45,423 nt of DNA from Hyphomonas sp. Lineage in GTDB: Bacteria > Pseudomonadota > Alphaproteobacteria > Caulobacterales > Hyphomonadaceae. Within the stretch, counting starts at the first letter, position 1. Every line of letters starts with the position of its first letter. This document shows positions 15,087 to 24,550 of the stretch, piece by piece. The stretch covers positions 1 to 45,423 of the forward strand of contig NZ_JALHLS010000021.1 in assembly GCF_022844445.1 (NCBI RefSeq), in the 5' to 3' direction. Under the pieces are notes generated by a model. That model was not told where the DNA came from. It saw only the letters and a program-made list of their open reading frames with translations, and did no database searches. A program made the position numbers and the translations under genes.

Positions 15087-16853
15087 TCAATAGGCCCGCT
15101 GGGACCGCTGCCAGTCCGCGATATACTGATCGCGCCGCTGCTCCAGCCAGTTGTCGGACGACTCGTTGATCGCATCCACCGTCGCGTTCCCGCCCAGCCT
15201 GATGGCCGTCTCCCACTTGCCAGGATAATAGCCCGCGCCGGGGTCCTTGTTGGCATTGTTCAGGCGCCGGATGCGCGCGGCCTCTTCCGCCTCGGCCAGC
15301 ATCTTCGATTGCGCCATCTGCCGCTGCCACTCTTCTTGGACAGCGTTTGAAATGGTCGCCTCCGGCACGCCCTTGGTCCGGGCAAGGTCGGCGAGACCCG
15401 GCTGCCGGCTGGGTCCGCAGGCAATCAGAAATTCTTCGACTTCGGGCGCCGGGCTGGTAGAATCCACGCGGTAGTCGCACAGCCGGCCCTGCTCGCGCGC
15501 CTGCGCCCAGAGCCGCTTGTGATACTCGGCGCGGGCGGCTTCCTGCTTGGCCCACTCGGCTGCAAGAATCTGGTTGCGCGCGGCCGCTTCACCATTCTGC
15601 ACCTCCCAGGCACTGTTCAGCGACAGCTGGAAGTCGGCGTTCGCCGCGCCGACCGGAATGTCCGTATCCGCACGAAACCAGCGCCAGAGACCATCCGCAA
15701 CCGACTTCGCGCCAACCATGCCGCCATGATCAATCGAGCGTCCGATATCGCTATAGCGCGGCGCCGTCGCGGCCGCGATCAGCGCTTCGGAGGGCGTGCC
15801 CAGATGCAGTGTGAACTCGAACCCGTTTCCCGCCGGAAACACCACGCCCCACATCACCGTGTTTTCCCTGAAGGTGTGCCGCGCGGGACTGTATTCGCGG
15901 TGATAAGCGGGAAACATGCCGATCGCGCCATCCGGCAGCGTCGCCGGCTGGCCGTCCCGGCGCACGGGGATGAGCAAAGGCCCGAAGAATTTCTGCGCCG
16001 GATCCCAATCGAGCGAGGGGCCCTCGATGAACAGGTCCTGCGAGAGTTCGGCATGGCAGCCCTGAAGCTCTACGCCGTCAGCCTGCCGCGCGGCCAGTGT
16101 CGACCAGATCGCCGGCGTGCCGAGCACCGGCGCCACGGGACGGCCCTCGAGATCAAGGATGCCGGCGCGCACAATGCCTTCCGGGTCTTTCCAGCGCGTC
16201 AGCAGCACGTCGCCCATCCGGTGCGCCGAGATGACCACACCGGCGCCGCCCATGAACTCGAGCTTCCTGGTCTTTCCGTCCGGCAGGAACAGGACCAGGT
16301 GGTGCTTGCCTTCCCCCTTGGCTCCGAGGCCGAAGAAAAACTCTCCGACCACGGCGGAAACCGGACGGTCCGCTGCGTTCACCGGCGGCTTGTCGCACGC
16401 GCGATCGGCACGCATCACCGAGACCCATTTGAAGTCGAACTTGTCTTTCCCTTCCCCTTTTCCGGCCATGTAGGTCCGGTGCTTGAGGTTCTTCGGATAG
16501 GCCTCGTCACCATGATCGATCACGACGGCGCCTTTCGTCGAGAAGGGCAGGACTTGGGCGTAGTCCAGCGGCACCAGCACCTTGCCATTGGCATCAGTCA
16601 TTCCGTAAAGCGCGATCCACTGGTTGTTGCGCGTCTCCGGATTGCGGCAGTCATATGTCTGGCGCACGATCTTCACGATTCCCGGCGGCCCTCCTGGAGA
16701 CGGCACGACCAGCGTATCTTCCACCGTGATGCCGGATTTCTCTTTCTTGCAGCTCTTCAGGTATTTCGGCAGGCCCTGCGCCTCCGCCTGAAGCGCGGCG
16801 AGGCCGCAAAGGTTGGCGAGCAGGATGGCCGCAGCCGCTACCAGAAAGCGCAT
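15087..16853 (-). CDS. Large secreted protein with WG-repeat-like segment
   Basis: 588-aa exported protein of unknown function. The Sec signal peptide is MRFLVAAAAILLANLCGLAA with cleavage likely after AEA. The N-terminal third contains a WG-repeat-like piece (WIALYGMTDANGKVLVPLDY) and several beta-rich segments; the C-terminal 150 residues are helical and charged with many Gln/Glu/Arg (WAKQEAARAEYHKRLWAQAR, MLAEAEEAARIRRLN), likely coiled coil. Paired cysteines occur (KSCKKE, YDCRN, RACDK, GCHAE, LCDY, ACGPS). ATG 16853 has AAGGGG 8 nt upstream; the frame continues 27 codons upstream without a good start. It is a single gene, convergent with the previous operon. Confidence 0.75.
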   Translation of the reverse strand: MRFLVAAAAILLANLCGLAALQAEAQGLPKYLKSCKKEKSGITVEDTLVVPSPGGPPGIVKIVRQTYDCRNPETRNNQWIALYGMTDANGKVLVPLDYAQVLPFSTKGAVVIDHGDEAYPKNLKHRTYMAGKGEGKDKFDFKWVSVMRADRACDKPPVNAADRPVSAVVGEFFFGLGAKGEGKHHLVLFLPDGKTRKLEFMGGAGVVISAHRMGDVLLTRWKDPEGIVRAGILDLEGRPVAPVLGTPAIWSTLAARQADGVELQGCHAELSQDLFIEGPSLDWDPAQKFFGPLLIPVRRDGQPATLPDGAIGMFPAYHREYSPARHTFRENTVMWGVVFPAGNGFEFTLHLGTPSEALIAAATAPRYSDIGRSIDHGGMVGAKSVADGLWRWFRADTDIPVGAANADFQLSLNSAWEVQNGEAAARNQILAAEWAKQEAARAEYHKRLWAQAREQGRLCDYRVDSTSPAPEVEEFLIACGPSRQPGLADLARTKGVPEATISNAVQEEWQRQMAQSKMLAEAEEAARIRRLNNANKDPGAGYYPGKWETAIRLGGNATVDAINESSDNWLEQRRDQYIADWQRSQRAY

Positions 16854-16971
16854 GACAAGTTCCCCTTCAGCAGACAATTCTGGTCGCAGGCGCTGACTCG
16901 CGTCAAGCGCAAGCGAGCCCATTGTGAACACCAAACAAATCGTTTAACGTTCACAAAACGGAGCATCCCAA

Positions 16972-17997
16972 ATGGCCAAAGTCCTCGTCACTGGCGCGAC
17001 CGGCTTCATCGCCGGCCATGTCATCCACCAGCTTGTCGAAGCCGGCCACGAAGTCACCGGTACGGCCCGTTCTGCCTCCAAGGCCAACGCGCTCAACAAG
17101 ACGCTCAGCGCCTATGCCGGCAAACCCATCCGCGTCGACATCCGCGCCGCTGACCTGTCCTCCGACGAGGGCTGGATGGAAGCCTGTCAGGGCATGGACT
17201 TCGTCCAGCACATCGCCTCCCCCATCCCGACGAACCTGCCTAGGGACCATGACGAGCTGATCACGCCCGCCCGCGACGGCGCCCTGCGCGTGCTCAAGGC
17301 CGCGAAGGCCGCCGGCGTGAAGCGCGTCGTGATGACCTCCTCGATGGCCGCCATCGCCTATGGCTGGGGCGACAAGCGCCCGACACTGCTGACCGAGGAA
17401 CACTGGTCGAACTCCGGCAACCTCGCCGACAATACCGCCTATACCCGCTCCAAGACGATCGCCGAGCGCGCCGCCTGGGAATACGTAAACGGCGAGGGCA
17501 AGGGGCTCGAACTCACCACCATCAATCCCGCCGCGGTGCTTGGCCCGGTCATGAGCGGGGACTTCTCCGCCTCGGTCGAAATCCTCACTCAGCTCCTTTC
17601 AGGTAAACTCCCCGGCACGCCCCGCGTCGGCTTCGGCATCGTTGACGTGCGCGATGTCGCTTCGGCTCATGTGCTCGCAATGACGAACCCCGCGGCCGCC
17701 GGCGAGCGCTTCCTCGTCTGCGACAGGTTCATGTGGTTCTCGGAGGTCGCCAACACCCTGCGCGGCCAGGTGCCCGCCGCCTACGAGAAAAAGCTGCCGA
17801 AAGGCGAACTGCCCGGCTGGGTGCTGAAACTGATGGCGAACATCAACCCCGCCGTGAAGCAGGTGATCCCGGAACTGAACCGCGAACGCAATGTCTCGAA
17901 CGAGAAGGCAAAGCGTATCCTCGGCTGGCAGCCCCGCACCGCCGAAGAGGCTATCATTTCCGGCGCCAAGAGCCTGATCGCGCACAAGGCGGTGTGA
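16972..17997 (+). CDS. Extended SDR: NAD(P)-dependent aldehyde/dihydroflavonol-type reductase
   Basis: 341-aa extended short-chain reductase. The N-terminal nucleotide motif is TGATGFIAGH (7-16), and Arg33 after beta-2 (TARSASK) favours NADPH. The catalytic triad has Ser in MTSSMAAIAYG and Tyr157/Lys161 in YTRSK. PAAVLGPV follows, as in dihydroflavonol-4-reductase and yeast aldehyde reductase (YGL157w/Gre2-like) relatives. It likely reduces a ketone or aldehyde; substrate unknown. It is separated from the divergent secreted-protein gene by about 118 bp, enough for two promoters. Confidence 0.9.
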   Translation: MAKVLVTGATGFIAGHVIHQLVEAGHEVTGTARSASKANALNKTLSAYAGKPIRVDIRAADLSSDEGWMEACQGMDFVQHIASPIPTNLPRDHDELITPARDGALRVLKAAKAAGVKRVVMTSSMAAIAYGWGDKRPTLLTEEHWSNSGNLADNTAYTRSKTIAERAAWEYVNGEGKGLELTTINPAAVLGPVMSGDFSASVEILTQLLSGKLPGTPRVGFGIVDVRDVASAHVLAMTNPAAAGERFLVCDRFMWFSEVANTLRGQVPAAYEKKLPKGELPGWVLKLMANINPAVKQVIPELNRERNVSNEKAKRILGWQPRTAEEAIISGAKSLIAHKAV

Positions 17998-18136
17998 CAG
18001 GGAGCACAGTCAGCGGGCGCCGGTTAGTCCGCATACGCGTCCAGGGACCTCAGCGCGCCTTGAATTTGCCGGAAGGCGACGGCAAGGTTGGGGGGGTATC
18101 GGCGCGAGGCCGAAGCACCTGAACCGGGGAGAGCCA

Positions 18137-18784
18137 ATGTTGCGCAAATACCAGGCTGCTGTAGCCGCGATCCTGCTTTCTGGCTGCACGCCTCCTGCGC
18201 CCGCCGCGCCGGAAAGCGAGGTACCGCCCGCTACCGAGACTATTTCGGTTGCCCCGGCCGAAGTGCCTGCGCCGCGGGAAAGCATCGCAGAGATGCACGG
18301 CGCGACATGCACCTGGGGCGAGGTCGTGTCGTCCGGGGTTTCCATCTGGAGCTATACCTGCCCCAACCTTCGCCTCGCCGCCGATGAAACCTTGCCCGGC
18401 TTCCAGCGCGAGGAAACCGGCGCGGATGGCACCGTAACGCGCACACCGGTGATCCAGTTCTTTGCCAAACCGGCTGAAGCGCCGATTGGCGCTGTGATCG
18501 AAGCCGTGCGCGCAGCCTCGCCCGGTTCCGAATTGTGTGAGATCGAGCCTGGCGCGCAGGGCGATCATGTGCTGATGCCGACCGGCGAGGCGGCCGCGGC
18601 CTACAGCAAGTTCATCAGCGGAGAGGCTGAAGAGCCCAGCTTGCCCTGCGGGCCGCTCGGGCCGTCCGAGGCAGGTAGCAGGACGTTCCGTGTTCTGGCA
18701 GATGTGCCGGACAAGGTCATCATGATCGACTGGGGCACTGAACCGCCGGTTTATGACCCCGACACGCTGAGCGCCGCGAACTAG
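18137..18784 (+). CDS. Hypothetical lipoprotein
   Basis: 215-aa predicted lipoprotein with lipobox LLSGC (Cys17), then a Pro/Ala/Glu linker (to about residue 55) and a mature domain with four cysteines (ATCTWGE, YTCPN, LCEIE, LPCGP), possibly two disulfides. GGGGAGAG precedes ATG 18137. Function unknown. It follows the aldehyde reductase by about 140 bp on the same strand, and no partner is evident. Confidence 0.75.
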   Translation: MLRKYQAAVAAILLSGCTPPAPAAPESEVPPATETISVAPAEVPAPRESIAEMHGATCTWGEVVSSGVSIWSYTCPNLRLAADETLPGFQREETGADGTVTRTPVIQFFAKPAEAPIGAVIEAVRAASPGSELCEIEPGAQGDHVLMPTGEAAAAYSKFISGEAEEPSLPCGPLGPSEAGSRTFRVLADVPDKVIMIDWGTEPPVYDPDTLSAAN

Positions 18785-18876
18785 CCTGAAGGCTCAGATC
18801 GCCCGCCAGCCTTGCAGATTGCGACTTCTGCCTTTTGCAGCGACGCGTGTCGCCTGCGGGTGGGCCATGGCCGCCC

Positions 18877-19083
18877 TCAGAAATCGTACGCAATACCCTT
18901 GCGTTCCCAGTCCCCGTAGCGCGTCGGCTCGATCCCCTTCGGGCCGCCGCTTTCGTCTGCGGGCAGGGCCGCCTCGGCCTTCTTGCGCGCATCCGCCTCT
19001 TCCAGCGCCCGCCGGGCGGCTTGCGGCAACGCGGCCCGGCGCGCCGCTTCGTCTTCGGGGATCACAGCTTTGTCATCGGACAT
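18877..19083 (-). CDS. DUF1674 (SdhAF4-like) protein
   Basis: 68-aa protein ending with the DUF1674 signature: GGPKGIEPTRYGDWERKGI, then AYDF. The mitochondrial relative SdhAF4/Sdh8 helps insert FAD into the succinate dehydrogenase flavoprotein; bacterial members are presumed to act alike. The N-terminal half is charged and disordered-looking. ATG 19083 has GGGAAGAG about 6 nt upstream; an in-frame ATG at 19116 would add 11 residues. Gene order DUF1674 divergent from htpX/rsmB is common in alphaproteobacteria. Confidence 0.88.
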   Translation of the reverse strand: MSDDKAVIPEDEAARRAALPQAARRALEEADARKKAEAALPADESGGPKGIEPTRYGDWERKGIAYDF

Positions 19084-19186
19084 TTCACTCTTCCCGTTCC
19101 ATTTACGATTTCCCATATAGGCTGCGTCCTGCAGATTGTCCGCCGGGCATGTTATGATTTCGCACAGTCAGGAGACCGCCTCGCCC

Positions 19187-20101
19187 ATGGGCACCGCAAA
19201 GACTTTCATCCTCCTTTCCATGATGACCGCGCTGTTTGTCGGCATCGGCTTCATGGTCGGCGGCACGACCGGCATGATCATCGCCTTCGTGCTGGCGGCC
19301 GGCATGAACGTGGTTGCCTGGTGGAACTCCGACAAGATCGTCCTGAAGATGCAGGGCGCCCAGGAAGTGCCGCTCGACACATCGAGCCCCATGCTGCGCG
19401 CCTTCCGCCAGGATGTCGCGCGCCTTGCCGAACGCGCCGGCCTGCCGGAGCCCAAAGTCTACATCATCGACACGCCCCAGCCGAACGCGTTCGCCACCGG
19501 CCGGGACCCCGACAACGCTGCCGTCGCCGCGACCACGGGCCTGCTCAACATGCTGACGCGCGAGGAAGTCGCCGGCGTCATGGCGCATGAGCTTGCCCAC
19601 GTGCAGAACCGCGACACGCTGACCATGACCGTCACGGCGACCCTCGCCGGCGCCATCGGCATGCTCGCGAACTTCGCCATGTTCTTCGGCCCTCGCGATT
19701 CCGAAGGCCGCGCCAACCCGATTGCCGGCATCGCCATCATGATCCTCGCCCCCCTCGCCGCCGGCCTCGTGCAGATGGCGATCAGCCGCTCGCGCGAATA
19801 TGTGGCCGACAAGCGCGGTGCAGAAATCTGCGGCAACCCGCTCTGGCTCGCTTCGGCGCTGGAGAAGATCGAGCGCGGCGCCCGCGCCCAGATCAATCCG
19901 TATGCTGAGCGCTCGCCCGCGATGGCGCACATGTACATCTCGAACCCGCTGAACGGCCGCGGTCCGGACAATTTCTTCTCGACCCACCCGTCCACCGCCA
20001 ACCGGGTGGAGGCCCTTCACCGTCTTGCTGGCGAAATGGGTGTCTCCTCCGTACGTGCAACAGAAGCGGCCCCGCGCCGTGCGGTTGGACCATGGGGCTG
20101 A
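19187..20101 (+). CDS. htpX: Membrane zinc metalloprotease HtpX
   Basis: 304-aa M48 protease that degrades damaged membrane proteins together with FtsH. Two N-terminal helices (about 5-22 and 27-46), the zinc site H134-E-L-A-H138 ([11 protein letters not shown]), two further hydrophobic segments (about 145-165, 178-200) and the third ligand Glu in [12 protein letters not shown] are visible. ATG 19187 fits the family N-terminus; TTG 19136 and ATG 19154 are in-frame upstream alternatives, and AGGAG lies 12 nt ahead of the chosen start. The following rsmB gene begins 34 bp downstream, and the pair is a common operon in alphaproteobacteria. Confidence 0.93.
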   Translation: MGTAKTFILLSMMTALFVGIGFMVGGTTGMIIAFVLAAGMNVVAWWNSDKIVLKMQGAQEVPLDTSSPMLRAFRQDVARLAERAGLPEPKVYIIDTPQPNAFATGRDPDNAAVAATTGLLNMLTREEVAGVMAHELAHVQNRDTLTMTVTATLAGAIGMLANFAMFFGPRDSEGRANPIAGIAIMILAPLAAGLVQMAISRSREYVADKRGAEICGNPLWLASALEKIERGARAQINPYAERSPAMAHMYISNPLNGRGPDNFFSTHPSTANRVEALHRLAGEMGVSSVRATEAAPRRAVGPWG

Positions 20102-20135
20102 TCCTGACTGGTCCTGACCAAACCGGCCTTTCCGG

Positions 20136-21410
20136 GTGAGCGGCGCCGAATCCCGGCTGGCCGCCGCTGAACTCCTGCATCTGACGATCGACAAGCGGCG
20201 CACGCTCGACGAGGCGATGACACTGTCGGACACGTATAATGCGCTCGAAGGCTCCGACCGCGGCTTCGCCCGCGCCATCGCCTCGTCCGCGCTGCGCCAT
20301 CTCGGCTGGATCGACCAGACTGTACAGCCGTTCCTGTCGCGCCCTCTCTCGGCCACCGGCATCGAGATCCGCGCCCTGATCCGCGCCGGCGCCGCACAGG
20401 TGTGGTTCCTGGATGTCGCGCCGCACGCCGCCGTCAACGCGACGGTCGATGCCGCCCGCCTGACACGCGGCGCCCGCTCTGGCGGCAGCTTCCTCAACGC
20501 CGCCCTGCGCCGCGTCTCCGAAGCCGTCCCGCCCGGCGAGACCTTGCCCGCCGAAGAGATCTGGCCCGCCTGGCTGCGCGCCCGCTTTGTGGGTAGTCTG
20601 GGTACGGACGGCGCCCGCGCCCTCGCCGAGGCCCAGCGCGCCGAACCCGCCCTCCACCTGACCGCTGTGCAGGATCCCGCCGCCCTCGCCGCCCTGATCG
20701 GCGGAACGCTTCTGCCGTCCGGCTCGGTCGAGGCGCCCGCCGGCGCCGTGGAAGAATTCCCGGGCTTTGCGGACGGCCAGTTCTGGGTGCAGGATCAGGC
20801 CGCCGCCCTGCCCGCGAGACTCCTCGCCGCCAAACCCGGCGAGCGGGTACTCGACCTTTGCGCCGCGCCCGGCGGCAAGACGCTGCAGCTTGCCGCCACC
20901 GGCGCGTCTGTCACCGCGGTTGACCGCTCCGCCCCCCGCCTTGAGCGCCTGCGCGAAAATCTCGCCCGTACCGGCCTCGCAGCTGAGGTCATCGTCGCCG
21001 ATGGCGAGGCCTTCGCGGCAGAGGCCCCGTTCGACAGGATCCTTCTGGACGCCCCCTGCTCTGCCCTCGGGACGCTGCGCCGCCACCCGGAAGGCGCCTG
21101 GATCAAGACCGAGGCCGATGTCGCCCGCTTCCCCGGCGTGCAGGCCCGCCTGCTGGAGGCCGCCGCCCGCCAGCTCGCGCCCGGCGGCACGCTCATCTAC
21201 TGCGTCTGCTCGCCTCTCGCCGCCGAAGGCCGGGAAGTGGTGGGTGCCGCGCTAAGCCGCGGGACGCTCGTCCGGGTGCCCGTTTCGGCTGCCGAATGCC
21301 CCGGTTTTGAGGATTGTGTCACGCCCGAAGGTGATGTCCTGACCCTGCCCGGCCCCTCGCGCAACTGTGATGCCTTCTATATCGCACGGCTCGCCCCAGC
21401 CCCAAAGTGA
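20136..21410 (+). CDS. rsmB: 16S rRNA m5C967-type methyltransferase RsmB
   Basis: 424-aa methyltransferase using S-adenosylmethionine. An N-terminal NusB-like RNA-binding domain (about 1-130) precedes a Rossmann methyltransferase domain (about 215-422). Motifs: AAPGGK 243-248 (SAM), DAPC 305-308, and YCVCS 355-359 whose Cys358 should be the covalent nucleophile. Length matches the family (about 430 aa). GTG 20136 is the start; the downstream sequence SGAESRLAAAELL matches the family N-terminus. Likely in one transcript with htpX. Confidence 0.93.
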   Translation: MSGAESRLAAAELLHLTIDKRRTLDEAMTLSDTYNALEGSDRGFARAIASSALRHLGWIDQTVQPFLSRPLSATGIEIRALIRAGAAQVWFLDVAPHAAVNATVDAARLTRGARSGGSFLNAALRRVSEAVPPGETLPAEEIWPAWLRARFVGSLGTDGARALAEAQRAEPALHLTAVQDPAALAALIGGTLLPSGSVEAPAGAVEEFPGFADGQFWVQDQAAALPARLLAAKPGERVLDLCAAPGGKTLQLAATGASVTAVDRSAPRLERLRENLARTGLAAEVIVADGEAFAAEAPFDRILLDAPCSALGTLRRHPEGAWIKTEADVARFPGVQARLLEAAARQLAPGGTLIYCVCSPLAAEGREVVGAALSRGTLVRVPVSAAECPGFEDCVTPEGDVLTLPGPSRNCDAFYIARLAPAPK

Positions 21411-21502
21411 ACGCAATTCCATAAGAAAATTCATGTCCTATTCAGGCGGTAAGCGGCTATATGGCGCCATCGCAGGTATGCAATGCGAAAGGAAGAATTC
21501 GA

Positions 21503-21991
21503 ATGATGATGCAGCTTTCTGCTCACTCGGCCACGCGTAAAGCGCTTGCTGGCGCCTTGGCTGCCCTCACCCTGGCTGTCTCCGGCTGTGCCAACTCCTA
21601 TGGCGTCGGCACGGCGAGCACCCGCTCGCTCGGACAGGCGTCGACCGTTTACACCGGCGTTGTCACCTCGGCCCGTGAAGTCACCATCAAGCCGGATCGC
21701 TCGCTGATCGGCACCGCCACCGGCGCCGTCCTCGGCGGCCTCGCCGGTTCGGAACTCGGCGGCGGCGACAAGGCCCAGACGGCCGGCGCCATCGGCGGCG
21801 CGGTGCTCGGCGGTGTTGCCGGTAACGCAGCCGGCAAGGCTGTCGGCACCCAGCGCGGCTATGCCTACATCGTTCGCTTCGACAATGGCGAAGTGAAAGA
21901 GATCATCCAGGGCGCAGACCTCTACATCCAGCCGGGCACCCCGGTCAGCGCCATCGCCGGCGCGGATGGCTGGAAGCTGATCCCCCGGTAA
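21503..21991 (+). CDS. Outer-membrane lipoprotein with glycine-zipper (SlyB/PcP type)
   Basis: 162-aa lipoprotein: signal with lipobox VSGC (Cys29), then a conserved domain with the glycine-zipper (GTATGAVLGGLAG and [16 protein letters not shown]) and a C-terminal beta part (AYIVRFDNGEVKEI). This matches SlyB/17-kDa surface antigen relatives that sit in the outer membrane. Three ATGs in a row (21503, 21506, 21509) follow GGAAG; the first has the best spacing (7 nt). A good intrinsic terminator follows 40 nt after the stop. Confidence 0.88.
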   Translation: MMMQLSAHSATRKALAGALAALTLAVSGCANSYGVGTASTRSLGQASTVYTGVVTSAREVTIKPDRSLIGTATGAVLGGLAGSELGGGDKAQTAGAIGGAVLGGVAGNAAGKAVGTQRGYAYIVRFDNGEVKEIIQGADLYIQPGTPVSAIAGADGWKLIPR

Positions 21992-22026
21992 ACCCGGTCC
22001 CGGTATCTACCGGAACCTGTAGAATC

Positions 22027-22065
22027 GGACAGCCGGCTGCCTTGTGTGGCCGGCTGTTCCCTTTT
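22027..22065 (+). terminator. Intrinsic terminator after the SlyB-like gene
   Basis: ACAGCCGGC (22029-22037) pairs with GCCGGCTGT (22049-22057), an 11-nt loop between them, followed by TTCCCTTTT. It separates the lipoprotein gene from rpe, whose start lies 12 bp beyond. Confidence 0.75.
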
Positions 22066-22076
22066 AGGGATGGGCC

Positions 22077-22745
22077 ATGTCCCCCGTCCTGATTTCCCCT
22101 TCGATCCTGTCGGCAGACTTCGCCAAGCTGGGCGAGGAAATCCGCGCCATCGACGCCGCCGGCGCCGACATGATCCATGTCGACGTGATGGACGGCCACT
22201 TCGTCCCGAACCTCACCTTCGGCCCGCCGATTATCGAGAAGCTGCGCCCGCATACGAAGAAGCCGTTCGATGTGCACCTGATGATTGCGCCGGTGGATCC
22301 CTTCATCGCCGCCTTCGCCAAGGCCGGCGCCGACATCCTCACGGTGCACCCCGAGGCCGGCCCGCACCTGCACCGCACCCTGCAGGCCATCCGCGCCGCC
22401 GGCATGCGCCCGGGCGTCGCGCTGAACCCCGGCACACCCGCCAGCGTGATCGAGCCTGTGATCGATGATATCGACCTCGTGCTCGTCATGTCGGTGAACC
22501 CCGGCTTCGGCGGCCAGAGCTTCATCACCAGCCAGCTGAAGAAGACCGAACAGCTGCGCCGCATGATCGATGCCACGGGGCGCGACATCATCCTCGAGAT
22601 CGACGGCGGCCTGAATGCCGAGACCGCGCCGAAAGCGATCTCGGCCGGCGTCACCGCCATCGTCGCTGGCTCCGCCGTCTTCCAGGGCGGCCCTTCTGCC
22701 TATGCCGAGAACATCCGGGGCTTGCGTCCCAAAGTCCGGGTTTGA
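22077..22745 (+). CDS. rpe: Ribulose-phosphate 3-epimerase
   Basis: 222-aa TIM-barrel enzyme interconverting ribulose-5-phosphate and xylulose-5-phosphate in the pentose phosphate pathway. Seen: [16 protein letters not shown] at the start, metal-binding [17 protein letters not shown], a second metal/His segment (KPFDVHLMI), [11 protein letters not shown] phosphate loop and EIDGGLNAE near the end. Length is standard. ATG 22077 lies immediately after the terminator at 22065, so its promoter may lie inside the upstream gene or overlap the terminator. Confidence 0.95.
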   Translation: MSPVLISPSILSADFAKLGEEIRAIDAAGADMIHVDVMDGHFVPNLTFGPPIIEKLRPHTKKPFDVHLMIAPVDPFIAAFAKAGADILTVHPEAGPHLHRTLQAIRAAGMRPGVALNPGTPASVIEPVIDDIDLVLVMSVNPGFGGQSFITSQLKKTEQLRRMIDATGRDIILEIDGGLNAETAPKAISAGVTAIVAGSAVFQGGPSAYAENIRGLRPKVRV

Positions 22746-22758
22746 TCGGGCAGTCATC

Positions 22759-24495
22759 TTGGACGGCAAGGACTTGTCAGACAGTAACGACGACTTCCAG
22801 GCAGACCGGACCCGGACGAGCAGCGATGACGCCGCTCTCTGGCGCCGCTTCCGCGGAGTGGCCGGCGAGGACGCCAAAGTCTCCACGCTCCAGAAACTGA
22901 AACTCACCGGCCACGGCCCGGACACGTTCAGCCTCCACCTCGAGAACCTCTCGCCTCCGGATGACCGGCGCGGCGAAGCCCTGATGGCCGGCATCTGGCG
23001 CATCGGCCAGCAGCGCATTGCGCTGGAGCCCGGCCAGGCGCCCTGGGCGACCGAGATGCCGTCGCGCCATTTCGCCGACCGCATCCATCGCTTCGCCTGG
23101 GTTTCCGACCTGATGGCCCAGAGTGAGGACGGGCGCGCCCGCGCCATTGCGCTTACCGATGACTGGGTGGCCAGGTTCGGCAAGTTCCACGGCTTCGCCT
23201 GGCGCCTCGAGCCGACCGCCAGCCGCTGCTGGAACTGGCTGCGCTGCGGTCCCGCGCTGCTCGAAGCCGGCACGCTCGAGGCGCGCACCGCGCGCGTCGA
23301 CGCGCTCGCCCGCCAGCTGCGCTACATCCATGAGACCATCGCCTCGGTGCACGATCCGAAATCGCGCTGGCTCGGCGCCGCCGTGCTTGTCGCCAATGCA
23401 CTCTGCCTGCGCGCCGGCTCCGGCCTCGGCGACGCGCTCGAGCGCCTCGAGTCCGAATGTACCGCGCAGATCCTGCCCGATGGCGGCCACGTCACGCGCA
23501 GCCCCTCGCACGTCCTGTCCTCTCTGGTCCACTTGCAGACGCTTGCCGGCGCCCTCGAGCGCGCGGGCCGTCCCGTGCCGGACTGGCTGGACAAGTGGAT
23601 CCCGCGCATGGGCGCCATGCTCGCCTTCTTCCAGACCGGCGACGGCGCCCTCAACACCTTCCATGACGGCGACGAATCCCGCCCAGAAGCGGTGAACGCC
23701 GCCCTCGCCCGCCTGCCCGCGCCGCCCCGCAAGTTCATGTTCGCGCCGAAATCCGGCTTCCAGAAAGTCGAGAAAGGCGGCCTTCGCCTGGTGCTCGATT
23801 GCGGCGAGGCGCCGCCCCGCCCCTTCGGCGACAACGCCCGCGCCGGCGCCCTCGGCTTCGAACTCTCCGACGGCCCCGCGCGTATCGTCACCTCCTGCGG
23901 CTACTCCGCCGAGGTCAACGTCGACTGGCAGGCCGCCGTCCGGCGCACCTCCGCCCATTCCACCCTCGTCCTGGGCGGGCGCGATTCCGCCAGCTTCATT
24001 GTCAATGACGAGACCCGCCTGCGCGCCCTGATTGGCCCGGAAGGCATAGCCGCCAAGCGCCTCGAGGAAGCCGCCGAGATCTGGCTCGACGCCCAGCATG
24101 CCGGCTACAAGGCCGCCTACGGCCTCCTGCACCGTCGCCGCATCTTCATCTCCGGCGAAGGCGACCGGCTGACCGGCGAGGACTCCCTCGTCCGCCCCGT
24201 CGCCCAGGCTTTCAACGAGGAGAAGAAGTTCATCCCCTATGAGATCCGCTTCCACCTCCACCCCACCGTCACCGCGATGATGGGCAAGGACGCGATCCGC
24301 CTTTTCTGCGACACCGGCGCCGTCTGGCGCTTCCGCACCAGCCACGAAGGCGCGCGTCTCGAGAAGACCGTCTACCTCGCCCGCGGCATCGTCGAGCAGC
24401 CCGAGCAGATCGTCCTCGCCGGCTTCGCAGACCCCAACGGCGACGGCAGCCAGCCCCCCAACGCCATCCGCTGGGCCTTCGTCCGCGAGTCTTGA
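22759..24495 (+). CDS. Heparinase II/III-like protein
   Basis: About 578-aa protein of the heparinase II/III-like superfamily: an alpha-helical toroid N-terminal half (about 30-310; [33 protein letters not shown]) and a beta-sandwich C-terminal half with [14 protein letters not shown] and the typical [11 protein letters not shown] segment. Family members are polysaccharide lyases; many alphaproteobacteria carry this gene between rsmB/rpe and purH, suggesting a housekeeping wall or surface-polymer role. There is no signal peptide. The start is uncertain: TTG 22759 is chosen; TTG 22774 is in frame; neither has a strong ribosome-binding site. It begins 13 bp after rpe. Confidence 0.85.
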   Translation: MDGKDLSDSNDDFQADRTRTSSDDAALWRRFRGVAGEDAKVSTLQKLKLTGHGPDTFSLHLENLSPPDDRRGEALMAGIWRIGQQRIALEPGQAPWATEMPSRHFADRIHRFAWVSDLMAQSEDGRARAIALTDDWVARFGKFHGFAWRLEPTASRCWNWLRCGPALLEAGTLEARTARVDALARQLRYIHETIASVHDPKSRWLGAAVLVANALCLRAGSGLGDALERLESECTAQILPDGGHVTRSPSHVLSSLVHLQTLAGALERAGRPVPDWLDKWIPRMGAMLAFFQTGDGALNTFHDGDESRPEAVNAALARLPAPPRKFMFAPKSGFQKVEKGGLRLVLDCGEAPPRPFGDNARAGALGFELSDGPARIVTSCGYSAEVNVDWQAAVRRTSAHSTLVLGGRDSASFIVNDETRLRALIGPEGIAAKRLEEAAEIWLDAQHAGYKAAYGLLHRRRIFISGEGDRLTGEDSLVRPVAQAFNEEKKFIPYEIRFHLHPTVTAMMGKDAIRLFCDTGAVWRFRTSHEGARLEKTVYLARGIVEQPEQIVLAGFADPNGDGSQPPNAIRWAFVRES

Positions 24496-24550
24496 CGCAT
24501 GCCCCCTCCGTGGTAGGCCCCGCGCGAGCCAGCCCGCGAGGAGATTCCCG

